Assembly (NCBI GenBank): GCA_016110215.1
Contig: JADWQD010000024.1
Location: 23,060-87,059 of the forward strand
Reading direction: 5' to 3'
Length of the DNA stretch: 64,000 nucleotides
DNA from: Capronia americana
Lineage: Eukaryota; Ascomycota; Eurotiomycetes; Chaetothyriales; Herpotrichiellaceae
Part shown: one piece after another, positions 1-10,655 of the stretch
Layout of the letters: each line of letters begins with the position of its first letter
Position numbering within the stretch: position 1 is the stretch's first letter
Notes under the pieces: generated by a model
Databases searched by the model: none
The model's input: only the letters and a program-made list of their open reading frames with translations
Told to the model about the DNA's origin: nothing
Position numbers and translations under genes: made by a program

Positions 1-348
1 GTTGCCGCACGTCACATACGCTCGTCCCTGGATCTTGTCTTTGAGCGTCCACTTCCTGACCTCCTGCGCCGTCCGCATCCGTCCGAACTGCACCCAGAAG
101 AGCACACAAGGCACGCACATCCGTCCCTCCGGGGTCGTCGCCACGATGTTTTCGCTTGACCCGCAGGCGCTGTTGCAGCAGGTGACGCGAGATGGAGAAA
201 GGTCGTCGGGCTCACGTTGGTCTTCCGGGTCCGGCAGCTCACCGAGCCCGCGTCGAACTTTCTTGCGCGGCGAGTCGCCCAGGTCGGTGGCTCTGCGCTT
301 GGCTCCCGATCGCCGCGGTCCAGAGGGTTGAGGACCGAAAGCCGTCAT
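1..348 (-). CDS. Partial ORF with a GATA-like cysteine cluster, cut by the window edge
   Basis: An open frame starts at ATG (complement of 346-348) and runs 116 codons to the left edge without a stop. The first ~55 residues are rich in R, K, P and D and include a basic RKKVRR patch. Residues 57-81 hold cysteines spaced CC-x3-C-x15-C-x2-C (TCCNSAC ... MCVPC), a layout that resembles GATA-type zinc fingers without matching the consensus exactly. If real, it could be a nucleic-acid-binding protein. The C-terminus and any upstream exons cannot be judged. It lies on the same strand as the intronless frames at 1115-4243. Function is inference only. Confidence 0.4.
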   Translation of the reverse strand, partial: MTAFGPQPSGPRRSGAKRRATDLGDSPRKKVRRGLGELPDPEDQREPDDLSPSRVTCCNSACGSSENIVATTPEGRMCVPCVLFWVQFGRMRTAQEVRKWTLKDKIQGRAYVTCGN

Positions 349-1114
349 TGCCGTCGTGGGGTCTCCGTCTTGAAGTGTCTGTCGAGAGCTAGGGGGGATC
401 GAGGTCGGTTGCCGATCCATGGCGACGCTACGGCGGGAGAGAGCATCTGTAGGGCGAGGTGGGTGGAAGAAGGTCTTCCCGACGTGACAGTGTCGGTGGT
501 TTGGAAGACCCGGAGGTGAAGGACAGGCGCTGCTCACCGCCGGAGATCGAGCGTGTACGAAATATGGACGGAAACATCACTATATCCTGGAGTGCGAGGA
601 CAGTGGGAGGCAGCTTCAGACGAGGCAGTTGTGGTCCCCCACGCTGGTCGAGGCAGTTGTTCCGGTGGCTTAGTTCGGGCATTCGATTCCTCGCGATTGG
701 TTGTCATAGAACGGTCGCGACTCCCAGGCAGTTGTCTCGACGCGTCAATTAGTGGGAGCGATCGGCGTGGACGGCGCGGACCACAGAGTGGGACACACGG
801 GGTTGTCCACCCTGCGCTCGAGAAGGACACGGATGTCTCCAACTCCCTGGACTGCGTGAAAGGACCAGAGACATGGCGTCGCCACGGTCGTCGCCGATTG
901 GTGGTCGGATCACGGGAGTTCGAATCTCCCCATCGCCGTCATGGCCCAAGAGGCTCGGAACCACCTGGCCCGATTGGAGGGTGGCAGATACCATCCGCTG
1001 TCTTTCCCTTTGTCGCCGGGAGTCTCCGACCCGTGTGCATCCAGGGGCGAACGTGCACCAGTGTCAGACAGCCGTGGGGTTTATAGTGAGCGTGCCAGCA
1101 CGAGCCGCCCTGGC
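349..1114. other. No supported gene
   Basis: Only short overlapping frames occur on both strands. A tRNA-like T-arm at about 913-930 lacks a matching tRNA body. Confidence 0.4.
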
Positions 1115-1801
1115 CTAGCCGCCAGCCCGACTCATCCTTTCGAGCCTCGCACGGAGCCGTTCGTGGTGGCCTTCTAGGAACGCTTGACCGCACGCCTGCT
1201 TGTTGCTGATGATGTCGTTCAGCCGTACCAGGCAAGGATCCTGTGAAGGATAATGATTGACTGGGATCTGATCGGCAGTAATGGGATGACGGAAGATTTT
1301 CATCAGGTTGGCGCCCATGGGTCGGGCTGGTGTCGCGAGACCGTCAACCAGCCTGCCGCCTCGGAGTGGAAGTCGTCCCGTCTCGAGGAATGTTCGGTCG
1401 AGCAGGCAGTTCCCCGAGCCGTCGAAGAATTCCTGTGACGGCACCATGTATCGTTCCATCGAGTTGACGGCCGGCAGCGAGTCCTCGTTGAGGAAACGTC
1501 GACGTCGTGCACAGGGGACCAATATGAATATCGTGGACTGTTTTGCAAGGGCCCTTCGTCGGAATTGCTTTCGGTCGAACCACACGTGCGGTTGGAGCGT
1601 GTCGGTCAGATCGACAGGCCAGAAGTTGAGATATACCAGCGGCGCCGCCAGCGGGAGCGACGAGAACGTATCAGCGGGCAACGGCGTGAAGATGTGGCTG
1701 GCGTACGGATGCTGGGAGCCTAGCGAAAAAATCCTGCCACGCAGTCCACTGCGGCGGCCATTAGCGACCACGTTCGAGCTCAAAGGCACAATCGGGGTGT
1801 C
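1115..1801 (-). pseudogene. In-frame continuation downstream of the TGA of the 288-aa ORF
   Basis: After the TGA at 1802-1804 the same frame stays open for 228 sense codons (about 224 from the first possible GTG start). The first real ATG is deep inside (SMERYMV), so an independent start is doubtful. The simplest reading is one frame of about 517 sense codons interrupted by a single stop, possibly a CGA-to-TGA transition; two abutting genes are the alternative. The product has no recognised domain. Confidence 0.4.
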
Positions 1802-2668
1802 TCACCCTTCCTCGCATTCATGCTCGATTTGCAGCGCCTCGTATAGTTCTACCTCCCCAAGCCGGAATCGTGATTTGCGCGCGCGCGCGACCGCGTCTTG
1901 GCCGGTCGACGTTTCCGACCGGTCTCGTGGCCCTGCGCGGTGCGGACTGGTTGACTGGTCCGCCATGTCCGCTGCCGTGTCCGTCGTCACTCGTGAGTCC
2001 CTTGGGTCAGGCGTCGCCGACTCACCCACGTCCGGGAACGGTGGTGGCGGCCGTCGGATCAACGTTCTCAGCTGGGGGAAGCCCGCCAAGATGTGTGACA
2101 TCCGCCTCGCGAAGGGCACCCCCTCACAAGGGTTGCAGGAGATCGCGTGCTCTTGCCAGAACCTTTCCGGGTCCTTGGGGGTCCACGAGCAAGTCCCACT
2201 CGCCCAGTCATCAGCACCACCGCTGAACCACGCGTCGGGCAGTTCGTCCCGGTGCAGGAGAACCCACCTCCTGTCGGGGTGGCAGAGCTCGATGAGATAC
2301 ATGTCCACCTCGACCCAATCTGAGAAGAACCGCGACGAGGTAAGCTCGAACGCGGTTCCAGCCCGGCGCCTGAGGGCCTTCTCGTTGATGAAGCCGCAAC
2401 GGATCGTTCCGTCAGGGAAGATACGCCCCCCCTCCATCTTCATTTCGACCAAGGCGGCCTCCTCCGCATCGTTGTCATAGATTCCAAAATCGCCCGCCAT
2501 GGGCCGCGTGCGCAGATGCGAGAACCGGAAACGCTGGTGGACGGAGTGACGACCCAGGGACCTGAACGCGCGGTAGATGTCGTCGAGAATGTAGCCCTCC
2601 CTAGTTTTCTTGCTCGACGGGCGCGGGTAAAGTAGACTGAGCGGGATGAGCGGCTCTGTTGGACACAT
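1802..2668 (-). CDS. Intronless 288-aa protein with an ExK nuclease-like motif
   Basis: The frame starts at ATG 2668 (a TAA lies upstream in frame) and ends at TGA 1802-1804. Around residues 55-85 a GDFGIYDND stretch is followed by ALVEMKMEGG, that is an acidic residue followed by E-x-K, the arrangement of PD-(D/E)XK nuclease folds. A second conserved-looking block (SDWVEVDMYLIEL, then HPDRRWVLLHRDE) follows. The C-terminal ~80 residues are low-complexity P/R/T/S. No intron is evident. The same frame continues past the stop for another 229 codons (1801-1115), so this may be the front of a longer protein broken by one TGA. Nuclease assignment is inference from motif layout; I do not recognise the family. 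Confidence 0.55.
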   Translation of the reverse strand: MCPTEPLIPLSLLYPRPSSKKTREGYILDDIYRAFRSLGRHSVHQRFRFSHLRTRPMAGDFGIYDNDAEEAALVEMKMEGGRIFPDGTIRCGFINEKALRRRAGTAFELTSSRFFSDWVEVDMYLIELCHPDRRWVLLHRDELPDAWFSGGADDWASGTCSWTPKDPERFWQEHAISCNPCEGVPFARRMSHILAGFPQLRTLIRRPPPPFPDVGESATPDPRDSRVTTDTAADMADQSTSPHRAGPRDRSETSTGQDAVARARKSRFRLGEVELYEALQIEHECEEG

Positions 2669-2759
2669 CGAGTACGCCGTCTGTGCGCGCCCGTTTTTCC
2701 TGTGGAGGCACGTAGTTTAGCATCGATACACCGCATCCCGGCATGGGCAGAAGGTGGTC

Positions 2760-3374
2760 TCACAGAGATGTCGTCTCCCGTCTCTGGAAGGCACGATGGG
2801 CTTGCATCATTGCCTTCAAATCACGTAGACGCAGCTCGTACGCGGACCAGAAGGGTGCCTGGTCGTCCTGACGGTCCGGGTGCGAGACCAATTTTCGGTA
2901 GTCCACAGTTATGCCGTAGAGTGGGTGAGCGGCAGGTCGGCCGTCGCGGAAGTCGGAGGTGGGGATGTAGAGAGCTCTATCGCGCTGGAGCGGACCGGCC
3001 ACGACTATCCCGGCACACCACCGAGCCTGATCCTGGGTGAGTATCATGTGGTTCTTGGCGACTGGGTACCGCCCACGACGCCGCCGCCACGAAGCATTAA
3101 ACGTCTTGACCTCGACCCCGACTGCTGCTCCAGTGCTGGTTCCGTAGCGTAAACTGGCGTCACGAAGAGCGGCGCTCGGAGAACTCTCTTGCCTTTCAAC
3201 TGCGGCCGGGGCGGCGTCTGTGACGAGGATGCCCATATCCATGATAGCCTGCTCTTCTCCTTGTAAGATGGAGGGATCGGACGTTCCGCAGAGACGTACA
3301 ACGATGCCCTCCACGAAAATGGCGCGCATCTGTCTTATCATAGCGAGGAACGAGTTGAGGAATAGTATCGTCAT
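2760..3374 (-). CDS. Intronless 204-aa protein with a GVEVKT (ExK) motif
   Basis: An open frame extends up to 3500 with a TTG, but the first ATG is at 3374, giving 204 aa. The N-terminus has a hydrophobic stretch (MTILFLNSFLAM). Mid-protein, AAVGVEVKTFNASWRRRRG carries E-x-K after a small-residue strand, followed by ILTQDQARWCAGIVVAG. This resembles the catalytic beta-strand of restriction-like nucleases. It sits 91 bp upstream of the 288-aa ORF that also has an ExK motif, on the same strand, so the two may be functionally linked or descend from one mobile element. Function is unproven. Confidence 0.5.
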   Translation of the reverse strand: MTILFLNSFLAMIRQMRAIFVEGIVVRLCGTSDPSILQGEEQAIMDMGILVTDAAPAAVERQESSPSAALRDASLRYGTSTGAAVGVEVKTFNASWRRRRGRYPVAKNHMILTQDQARWCAGIVVAGPLQRDRALYIPTSDFRDGRPAAHPLYGITVDYRKLVSHPDRQDDQAPFWSAYELRLRDLKAMMQAHRAFQRRETTSL

Positions 3375-3748
3375 GGCAACCCTTCTTTTGCCGGAGACAG
3401 CTGTCGGAGGTGAAGTTGCGGGAGGCTGGGGCTCCGAGGACCGTGGGAGGCATTCTCGTTCTAAGCACGTCAGCCACAGATACGCAAGGCAGAGAGACAA
3501 CCATGCTGACCAGAGTCCTCGATTTCACCGACCAGCGGTGTCCCTGACACCTCCGACGGCATCGCGTGACCCGAAATGAGAAAAGGTCAGAACTCAACTA
3601 CCGGGTACAACAAGCCGAGGGAGGCTTCTTCATTTGGGCGTGAGACTCTGGCTGCGTGGCTATGGTGAACAAAGAACATGGTAGGTTACACGAAAGCGCC
3701 TCTACCCCTTGTTGAACCAACAGTGTCAATTGCAATCGTCGTTCGTAA

Positions 3749-4243
3749 TTATCTGTGAAGTGGCGCTATCCGGGCCTGTATGACGTTCAGGCCTTGGGTC
3801 ATATGCTCGAACATCCTTTTCGTGCCGTCGTTCACCTTGAACTGGCCTTCCAGCTTGTTGACCCACGTTGCAATGTTTCTATTGTACGACTTCATTTGTG
3901 AGGCTGTCTTCCGGCCCGCAATGCCGCGTTTGGACTGTGGGATTGCGTGACCCATTCCACCGTTGGTTGGCCTCGAGTTGATCCGGTTGATGGCTTGGTT
4001 GACATTGCGTCGCGCTTCTCTGTCACCGTCGTGAGCGGAGTAGATTGGGCTGTCTGGCTCGTCAGATTGCGCAGAAAGGATCGGGCTTCTTGGAGGCTGC
4101 CGAGGGCGAATCATGTTTGGCAATGCAGGTATCGCGTTCTTTTTGTCTAGAGGCGACGTGGCAGTGGACGAGGCTGATGAGATTGATGAATGAAAGGTGA
4201 ATTGATTAGGGGAAGAGAAAACGGGAATAGACCTGCGACGCAT
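3749..4243 (-). CDS. Hypothetical 164-aa basic protein
   Basis: An ATG-initiated intronless frame on the same strand as the three frames downstream. The N-terminal half is S/P-rich and disordered-looking. The C-terminal ~70 residues (from REARRNVNQAINRI to the end) look folded, with amphipathic helices (ATWVNKLEGQFKVND, RMFEHMTQGLNVIQARI). No family recognised. Confidence 0.4.
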   Translation of the reverse strand: MRRRSIPVFSSPNQFTFHSSISSASSTATSPLDKKNAIPALPNMIRPRQPPRSPILSAQSDEPDSPIYSAHDGDREARRNVNQAINRINSRPTNGGMGHAIPQSKRGIAGRKTASQMKSYNRNIATWVNKLEGQFKVNDGTKRMFEHMTQGLNVIQARIAPLHR

Positions 4244-4978
4244 TCAAATATCTTGTATCTGGGTTGTGTGATGAAGTTTAGCAACACAGCGTTTGTTTAG
4301 ACACCTGTCCTCTTTGCTTTGTTCCCTGCGGTTTGCCACCCGTTCGTCCCAGGCCGCCTCAGGTGCGCGGCACCACGTGAAGGTGAAGACTCTGGTTTAG
4401 GGCGACGAGATTCGTGAGACACCACATCTTTGGTCGCGTTGTCACCTCTAAAGGGGATGAATACGAACAGCACCTCGGCTCAACACCTGCCCACGATACA
4501 GAAGTCGGAAAGACACACGAGCCCCTTTCCATCGACGACGACGACGTCCCGTTCAGCCTTACGGCAGCTGCTGAAAAGGGGTCGTCGGTAACAGGGAAGA
4601 AGATCTTCCCGCGGCTGGGGTCAGTGGTCGGTAAGCCACTGCAACTTTCAACCACAAACTCTGAGACCGGTCGAATACTGACTCCATGGAGAGCGCCCCG
4701 AACATGGCTGGCAGGTATATGAGAATCGCGTCCGTAAAGAGACCCAGAGAGAGCAACCTTCCACACCTCGACCTTTCACATCTCAACAACCCCATGTGAA
4801 GACGAGTGGCCACACCTCCACGCCGATGACGGTCGAAGCCAGACCGACATCCTTGGCTCTGGCTGTCGAGGCCCAAGCTTTTCTGAGATAAGCCCATCCC
4901 TTTGGCTGGTCGTTACTAGGTTGTGCCGATTCGCGTTCCTCGCCCTTTCGTCCTCCTCCCCTACGGCATTAGCCGCCA
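4244..4978. other. No supported gene
   Basis: Overlapping short frames on both strands without recognisable motifs. Confidence 0.4.
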
Positions 4979-5345
4979 CTACTCTTCCTTCCGGGCCCGG
5001 GGGCCATTCCCTCGCCTGCTATTTCGTGTGTCGGCTGTACGACTGGCGCCGCCGGCCCTGGCCAACTCCTCTGGGTCGAGTTGTGTCGCCGTTCTGCTCA
5101 CCACAGCTGCCAGCCCTTGCCGACCGGTTGCCGCCGCCGCGAGCATGAGAGCCTCCTCCTGTTGTGCCACCCGCCCCCGAGCCTCCGCTTTCGCTCGCGA
5201 CCTCGACTCCAGATGCTGCAATATCGCATGCGCCGGCGGTGTGCCATACGCCGCCCCCTGTCCGGCGGCCGCTTTACCGGCTGTATTCAGTTTGTCTCTG
5301 AGAGAACTGTAATACTCCAGCACTTGCGGAGATTGCGTGGTGCAG
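4979..5345 (-). pseudogene. Alanine/arginine-rich ORF remnant cut by a repeat array
   Basis: On the minus strand the frame reading SPQVLEYYSSLRDKLN followed by an A/R/E-rich helical region runs to a stop at 4979. Its upstream part is made of array sequence (5330-5790), and no ATG lies before the conserved-looking part. It is best read as the tail of a gene that the array inserted into or recombined with. No homologue recognised. Confidence 0.3.
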
Positions 5346-5790
5346 AAATTGAAGTTGCGCGAAATGAGAGTGGTTGAAAATTGGAGTGGCAAATTGCAGT
5401 GGTGGCAAATTAGAGTGGTTAGAATTTAGAGTGGTTGAAAATTAGAGTTGCGCGAAATTGGAGTGGTGCAGAATTTGGCCGTGTGCGGAAATTGGCGTGG
5501 TGGCAAATCAGAGTGGTGCGGAGTTGGAGTTGCGCGAAATTGGAGTTGCGCGAAATGAGTTGTGGTTGAGTTGGAGTGTGCAGAAAATGGTGTGGTGCAG
5601 CATTGCAGTGGTGGTAAATTGGAGTGGTGCGGAGTGGTGCGCGAAATGAGTTGTGGTTGGGAGTTGGAGTGCAAAATCAGAGTGGTGCGGAGTTGGAGTG
5701 GCAAATTTGGAGTGGTGCACAATTTTAACTTGGCGTGTGCGGAAATCCGAGTTGCGCGAAATTAGAGTTTGGCTGCAGATCGCACTTGGG
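5330..5790 (-). repeat. Array 1 of the CACCACTCC family (reverse orientation)
   Basis: On the minus strand the array begins with GTGCGATCTGCAGCCAAACT, continues CTAATTTCGCGCAACTC, then degenerate units of about 16 bp close to CTGCACCACTCCAAMT, and ends ...TTTCTGCACCACGCAATCT. The leader is shared with the array at 24.9 kb. A segment reading GCACCACACCATTTTCTGCA is also shared with that array. Confidence 0.8.
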
Positions 5791-5859
5791 CCAAAACACC
5801 AAAACCCAGCCAGACTGAGTTCTCGAGCGATGCCGCAGTTGCGCTTTGTCTGAAAGCGT

Positions 5860-6212
5860 TTTCGATTTAAAATCATCGAGACAGGGGAGACACCTGTCTC
5901 AAGCGAATCCGGTCCGCTACAGGCAGCTGGTGTTAGTACCATCAACTATTATCTGGCGCCAGTCCCGAGTACACCAACAATACCAGATGCTATTCCCTAG
6001 GCAGCTGTTGAACCCCCTTCAAGTCCGATATATATCCCACCCACCAGCAACGGTGACGAGGCCCTCATACGTTATCTGGAGTGGCGCGGCCAGCGGCGCC
6101 CTCTCCACAGGGACAAATATGAAGATTTCAAGTCGACGCTGGCGGACAATGGCTGGACGTTCTCGGGTCTTAAGTCTACTACAACACAGGAATGGGAACG
6201 TATGAACGTCGG
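5860..6212 (+). pseudogene. Unknown fungal repeat-associated ORF fragment
   Basis: One frame is open from about 5860 to 6212 except for TAG at 5998-6000 (a CAG-to-TAG change would explain it). The N-terminal part is P/S/T-rich. The rest (GDEALIRYLEWRGQRRPL, then RDKYEDFKSTLADNGWTF) looks like a small folded domain. It abuts an oppositely oriented Tc1-like transposase fragment. No family name can be given. Confidence 0.4.
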
Positions 6213-6216
6213 CGGG

Positions 6217-6495
6217 GGCTTCGTAAATAGAGGCGTTATCTAACAGCAGTACAGACTTCGGTGCCGGCCAGGCGCCCATACTCTCCACCACCCTCTCAAT
6301 GAAGGCAACGAACCTGTCACCATCGAATGAACCGTGGTACAGCTCATAATCGAGCCAACCGTCGATAGTAAGAGCCGGAAGGATACTCCAGCGAGTGCTG
6401 CGCCTGTTCGACTGCCTCACACGGCATGGATAACCTCGAGGCGACCACCCATACTTCCTATCACTCGTCCTCTCATTCGCGGTCACCTTCATCAT
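6217..6495 (-). pseudogene. Tc1/mariner-like DDE transposase fragment
   Basis: The minus-strand frame reads ERTSDRKYGWSPRG, then RSTRWSILPALTIDGWLDY, SFDGDRFVAFIERVV and VLLLDNASIY. This is the typical run around the second catalytic Asp of fungal Tc1-like DDE endonucleases (the LLLDNASIH block). Only about 93 residues remain; the first Asp region and the C-terminal catalytic residue are absent. It joins the unrelated plus-strand fragment at about 6213. Confidence 0.7.
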
Positions 6496-6964
6496 CTCTT
6501 CTCTTCTGAGCCTCTCGTTGCCTGTTACACTCAGACAGGTTCCTCTCTCCTTGCGCCTCTCATCTCAGTCTTGCGCTGCTCTCGAGCAGCTGCTCTCCTC
6601 TTCTTCTGCCGTTTCGAGCGCTCTTCGGACGGTTCAGTTATGTCTTAGAGCAACCGCGTAAGTCGTCTGCGAGCTTTCTGGTTGAACTGACTCTGACTTC
6701 GAACAGTCCTCAGGCCCTATGCCTCCTGGCTCCCAGGTTAGGCGAGGCAGTCAGATCGGCGTTCCGACTATAGCTGTTGGATACGCTTCCTCGCGAACCT
6801 ACTAGGGTTGTTATGCCAAAGTGATAGCTCTTGATACCGATCGATCCCAACTCAATACAAAAGGTAAGGCTAAAGCCAATCGAAAGCCTTTCGCTCTAGT
6901 GAGTCGACCTTCGAATCGTGTGACTCGATATGTGCTAACTGCTTGCTAGGTTAACAGCTATCTG
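6496..6964. other. No supported gene
   Basis: Short frames only, probably transposon-derived flank. Confidence 0.4.
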
Positions 6965-8580
6965 TCTCTCGCCGATAACGACGTTATGCTTTCCAGTTAA
7001 TGGGAGGCGTATATTGAGGTTGTTCGACGTAACACCTCGTGTCTCCCGCCAGGGACTCTTGAGCAACTCTTCCACCTCTTCGGCCAAAAGTAAGTCCGCC
7101 TATACGAAGTGTATAGCAATCGAAACCCTGCGAACAACCCTCGCGACTTCGCTGCCGCTCTCGTCTATACTATCGGTGTAGCCGAGAGCCCTCCTTACCA
7201 GGCTTGCCTTCTTGCGGCTGACGCTTCGACCGCCAATAAGCCGGTGTTCTTGGACTGCGTTCGCAGTCGAGTGCAACCGAATGATCGAAAGTCTGCTTAG
7301 GCTTTTAACGGTGACTGTACTACTTACTATACACGAGGCGTTCCTTGCTCCCTACGTCAGCTTATCCAGACACCTTTAAAAGGCCTCAAGCGAGGAGCTC
7401 GTGTCATGTCGCCTCTGAAGTCGGCTGAATCCGTCAAACGAAGAACTAGCACTCGACTATCTTATATTATTCAAACTAACGTCGGTGAGGCCATATTCAC
7501 GCCTGCCGAAGCCGGGGCTCCAGCTCGAGTCGCAGTCATATCGCCCGACCAGAACCAGGTCTTCGAAGTCGTGTTGCCTCCAGCCATCACTGGTCCGACC
7601 AACACCAACCAAGATAAGCTCCATCGATCTATTAGTAAGGCCGTGGCTGTACTTTACGCCAAGTGTAACGACGCTGGCATCCTATCCGAAAACCAATATT
7701 TAGGCATCACCATCCGCACTCGTCCTGCTCACCCTTCGGAGAAGCCCTCGAACCGCTAGGCAGTGGCTGAATCGACCCCGTTAAAAGGCCGAACTGCTAT
7801 ACCGGCAATGCAGCCGGTGCTATTAAGTGCTCCGCCTAAGGCGCGATCGATAATACCTTCTATATATCAGCCCACACAGGCTCCGATACCTATATTTAAT
7901 TATCCACCTCCTACGCCGGCCTTCCAACAACCGGCTCCAACTTACGGCTTACAGGCGACTGCTCCGTCCTTCTCTTTCGAGCAGGTGTAGGCGCTTCTTC
8001 CTATATTAAGCCAGCCTCAGCCGCAGCATCCTTAGGTCTCTCCCCTACTCAACCAGCAATGGGATCCGGCTGCTTAATAGGCCTTCCAATCTTAAGTTCG
8101 GCCGGCTTCAGACATGCCGCCCTCGCAGCCGCGTCCACCGTCCCGGCCACCGTATCAGACGGCCAGCGATTATACTCATCAGACTTATAGTCCTTCTAAT
8201 AATCGTCAGTCTCGATCCGGTTCTTATCCGAGTTAACGTTAGCCTTTAAACCCTCCGGCTCAGAACCAGCATCAGTCTTCTCAAGGTGCTACACGACCTC
8301 CGAGTGCTCTGTCCTTCCGGTCCGGCTCTAAGCAGGCTCAATAAGGCACTCCTTCTAGCTAGAGTCGCCATAGTACTCCTTCTAGCCAGGGCGGACGAGG
8401 TACGCCTACTTCGCGTCCGTCGCCCGTCCCTTCCTTAAGTGGTTCGAAAGCTCTAGGAACTCCAACACCAGGGCCTCGAAACCTCCGTAGCGCCCAGAAA
8501 TTAAAGTAGATTAAGGAAATAGACGAGCCCCGATATAGTAGTCCCGATTAAATAGGGAGTATACTGGTAGGGGAAGATAG
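6965..8580 (+). pseudogene. RIP-damaged ORF of an unidentified transposable element
   Basis: A single plus-strand frame can be followed for about 1.6 kb with interruptions almost only by TAG or TAA at positions where Q or W codons are plausible. The first part (WEAYIEVVRRNTSCLPPG, then IGVAESPPYQACLLAADAST and HRSISKAVAVLYAKCNDAG) looks like a folded domain. From about 7760 it becomes P/Q/S-rich low complexity. It precedes an AT-rich stretch. It could be a Gag-like or accessory retroelement ORF; no homologue recognised. Confidence 0.45.
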
Positions 8581-8790
8581 TGATCTATAGGTTTAGAGGG
8601 TTTCTAACTTATTACTGAGGCATTCATTATACTTTAAGGCGAGCCTCGAGGACGCGTACTACTAAGAGGGCGTACTTATTTAGCTTATATTTTCTTACTT
8701 TTAAAGTATTTAGAAAACCTAAAAAAAAATACTTTAGATAAGCTAGAATTTAAAAAAAATATTGTCTGATTACCCTTTACGAGCCCGTTC
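8580..8790. other. AT-rich, RIP-like stretch
   Basis: A/T runs (for example TTTAAAGTATTTAGAAAACC and poly-A runs) and abundant TpA contrast with the GC-rich surroundings, as expected of heavily mutated repeat DNA. Confidence 0.6.
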
Positions 8791-9189
8791 GAATATAAGC
8801 CCCTTCTCTATCTTCTTCGGTCGAGATCGTATAGATCGACCTTCTATCTATCGCGCTGAAGGTTAAGATAGTGCTTACGAGGTTCCTATAAGTGCCGATT
8901 CTTATGACACTATAGGGTAGCGTCTTGTGCCTGTTTTAGTGGCCGCGTCTCGTCCTATACGGGACTTCGCGATTCGACCGGCCTAAAACTCGATGGGGGT
9001 GCTGGTAGTAGCAGCTCCTAGCTGGTTCTCCTATATATCTCGAGGTCTATAGTTATCCAATATATTATCAGCCTATACCTATACCCCTGTTGTGCCTCCG
9101 AAGGGCTCCGGGTCTATCGGTGTAGCACTTTAGGCGACGGTTGGTACGTCGTCGATAGGCATCGATGGCGTCGGTTGTGTATTAACGCG

Positions 9190-9850
9190 TCGGCGACCTA
9201 TCAGGCGCTCCCGTTGTATAGCGTCGGCAGCTAATTTAGCGCCCGTATTGGTATCGACAGCGTCGTTGGGTCGTCGACGAGGGTTCGTGGGTGGTCCAGC
9301 ACCCTACATGGCCAGCTGTTCTGGAGGTCTAGGACCCCCAGGATACAACCCCGGCATCTCTAACTCATACCTAGGTTCCTATACTATGGTATTTAGACTG
9401 GTGGGCACGTCTCGGAGAGCTTCTAATCCCTTCCTAAGGTTTAAGCTCTCGGTTGTGTTCACTAAAGGGGGTGGAGGCGGTTCAGCTGTCGTTTGAACAA
9501 GCCCCAAAGGATTTCCCGTATCCTTTTTCTTCGTTGCCCTCTTTCGACCACGCGTTACGAAAATTGTGCGAGCGTCCTAGTGGTCTAGACCCTCCCCTAC
9601 CTGGACTGAACGATCACCGGGTCGTTCGATGCCGGTGTTGTTCGATGGTAGTCTCGAGTTGAGGGCCTCTCTTAAAAGGTCAGGCGTGTCGGAGCTCTCA
9701 TCCAACGCCTGTAGTATCTCTAGAGTAGGCGCGGTAATAGTCTGCTTCTTACTGTCGAGTAGTTCTTTCTATGCCTACGTCATGATGGTTCTAACAGTCT
9801 CGTTGTTCGAAGTGTAGTAAAGACGTAGTCGAGAGCTATTCACGGGTTTG
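9190..9850 (-). pseudogene. Degenerate retroelement frame downstream of the integrase
   Basis: On the minus strand a frame interrupted only by TAG-type stops reads TITAPTLEILQALDESSDTP, further down LAADAIQRERLIGRRVNTQP, and is proline-rich. It lies 3' of the integrase core on the same strand. The plus strand is also partly open here, so strand assignment is tentative. Confidence 0.35.
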
Positions 9851-9879
9851 GTTAGTGCCCTCGGCATCTTCTTACCTTT

Positions 9880-10655
9880 GATATGCGCCGACAGTATATA
9901 GGTGCTAAAGAAAAGGCGCTTTTCGATCCTAAAAGGGCTAAAGTAGTTCGGTTAGAACTTTATCTTCCCTTTATTAGCGAGCAGGACATATTGCCCTGGC
10001 TCGAGGTTAGTATCATATCTCGAGAGCCTCTCCGCGCGCAGCTTTTTCGCGTAGATGCCTCTCTCGATAAGCTTCCGATTCGTAATTGCGCGATTCGTAA
10101 GCATTTGTTCAATTCGGAGCCCAATCGTCTGTGTCCAGATTATCCTTGTCGAAGTCGTCTTAGTCCCCTGTTAAGCGTGGTTCGAGACCGTACATGAGCT
10201 TATACGGGCTTATACCGGTGTAGTTATGATTTCGAACTCGATAGGCCTAGAGGGCTGACGGCAGCTTCTCGGCCCATGTAACGATGGGGCAATCAATGAG
10301 AAGCTTCGTTAGCATACTCCCCAGGATCCCATTAAGCCTTTCGACCTTACCATTGGTCTGCGGGTGATACGCAGATGTGGTCTGATGCTTACCATGTATC
10401 CTGGCGAGGTAGTCTTCGACAATGCGAGACGTAAGGTTGGCTCCATTATCTGAAAGCAACTCACGGAAGGCTCCGTAATTACAGTAGATGTCGAAGAGGA
10501 AGTCAGCGACGACGTCGGACGTTGCCTCGGCGACGGCCTTTGCTATAGGCCAGCCTGTGGCAATGTCGATAGCGGTTAAGATCCACTTCTTACCGTCGAC
10601 TGTCTCCGGAAGGGGTCCAACGAAGTTAATGGCCTACTTCTAGACCTTCCTATTG
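9880..10655 (-). pseudogene. Ty3/gypsy integrase core and C-terminal part
   Basis: The minus-strand frame contains AINFVGPLPE, ILTAIDIATGWP (first Asp), LLSDNGANL (second Asp) and HPQTNGKVERLNGIL (Glu), the D,D-35-E integrase triad, followed by a GISPYKLMYGLEPRL block. W/Q-to-stop changes interrupt it. The frame begins at the point where the plus-strand element at 11.1-15.2 kb stops, so the two may be pieces of one element. No intact chromodomain is visible. Confidence 0.85.

Noticed and set aside
905..945. tRNA-like T-arm (GGGAGTTCGAATCTCCC) followed by a possible acceptor strand
   Set aside because: No matching 5' acceptor, D-arm and anticodon arm at tRNA distances; only about 63 nt to the best partial partner.
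6965..9200. Alternative genetic code (TAG read as Q/W) to explain the many TAG stops
   Set aside because: Intact genes in the same window end normally and the changes fit CpA-to-TpA mutation; stops are confined to transposon-like DNA.
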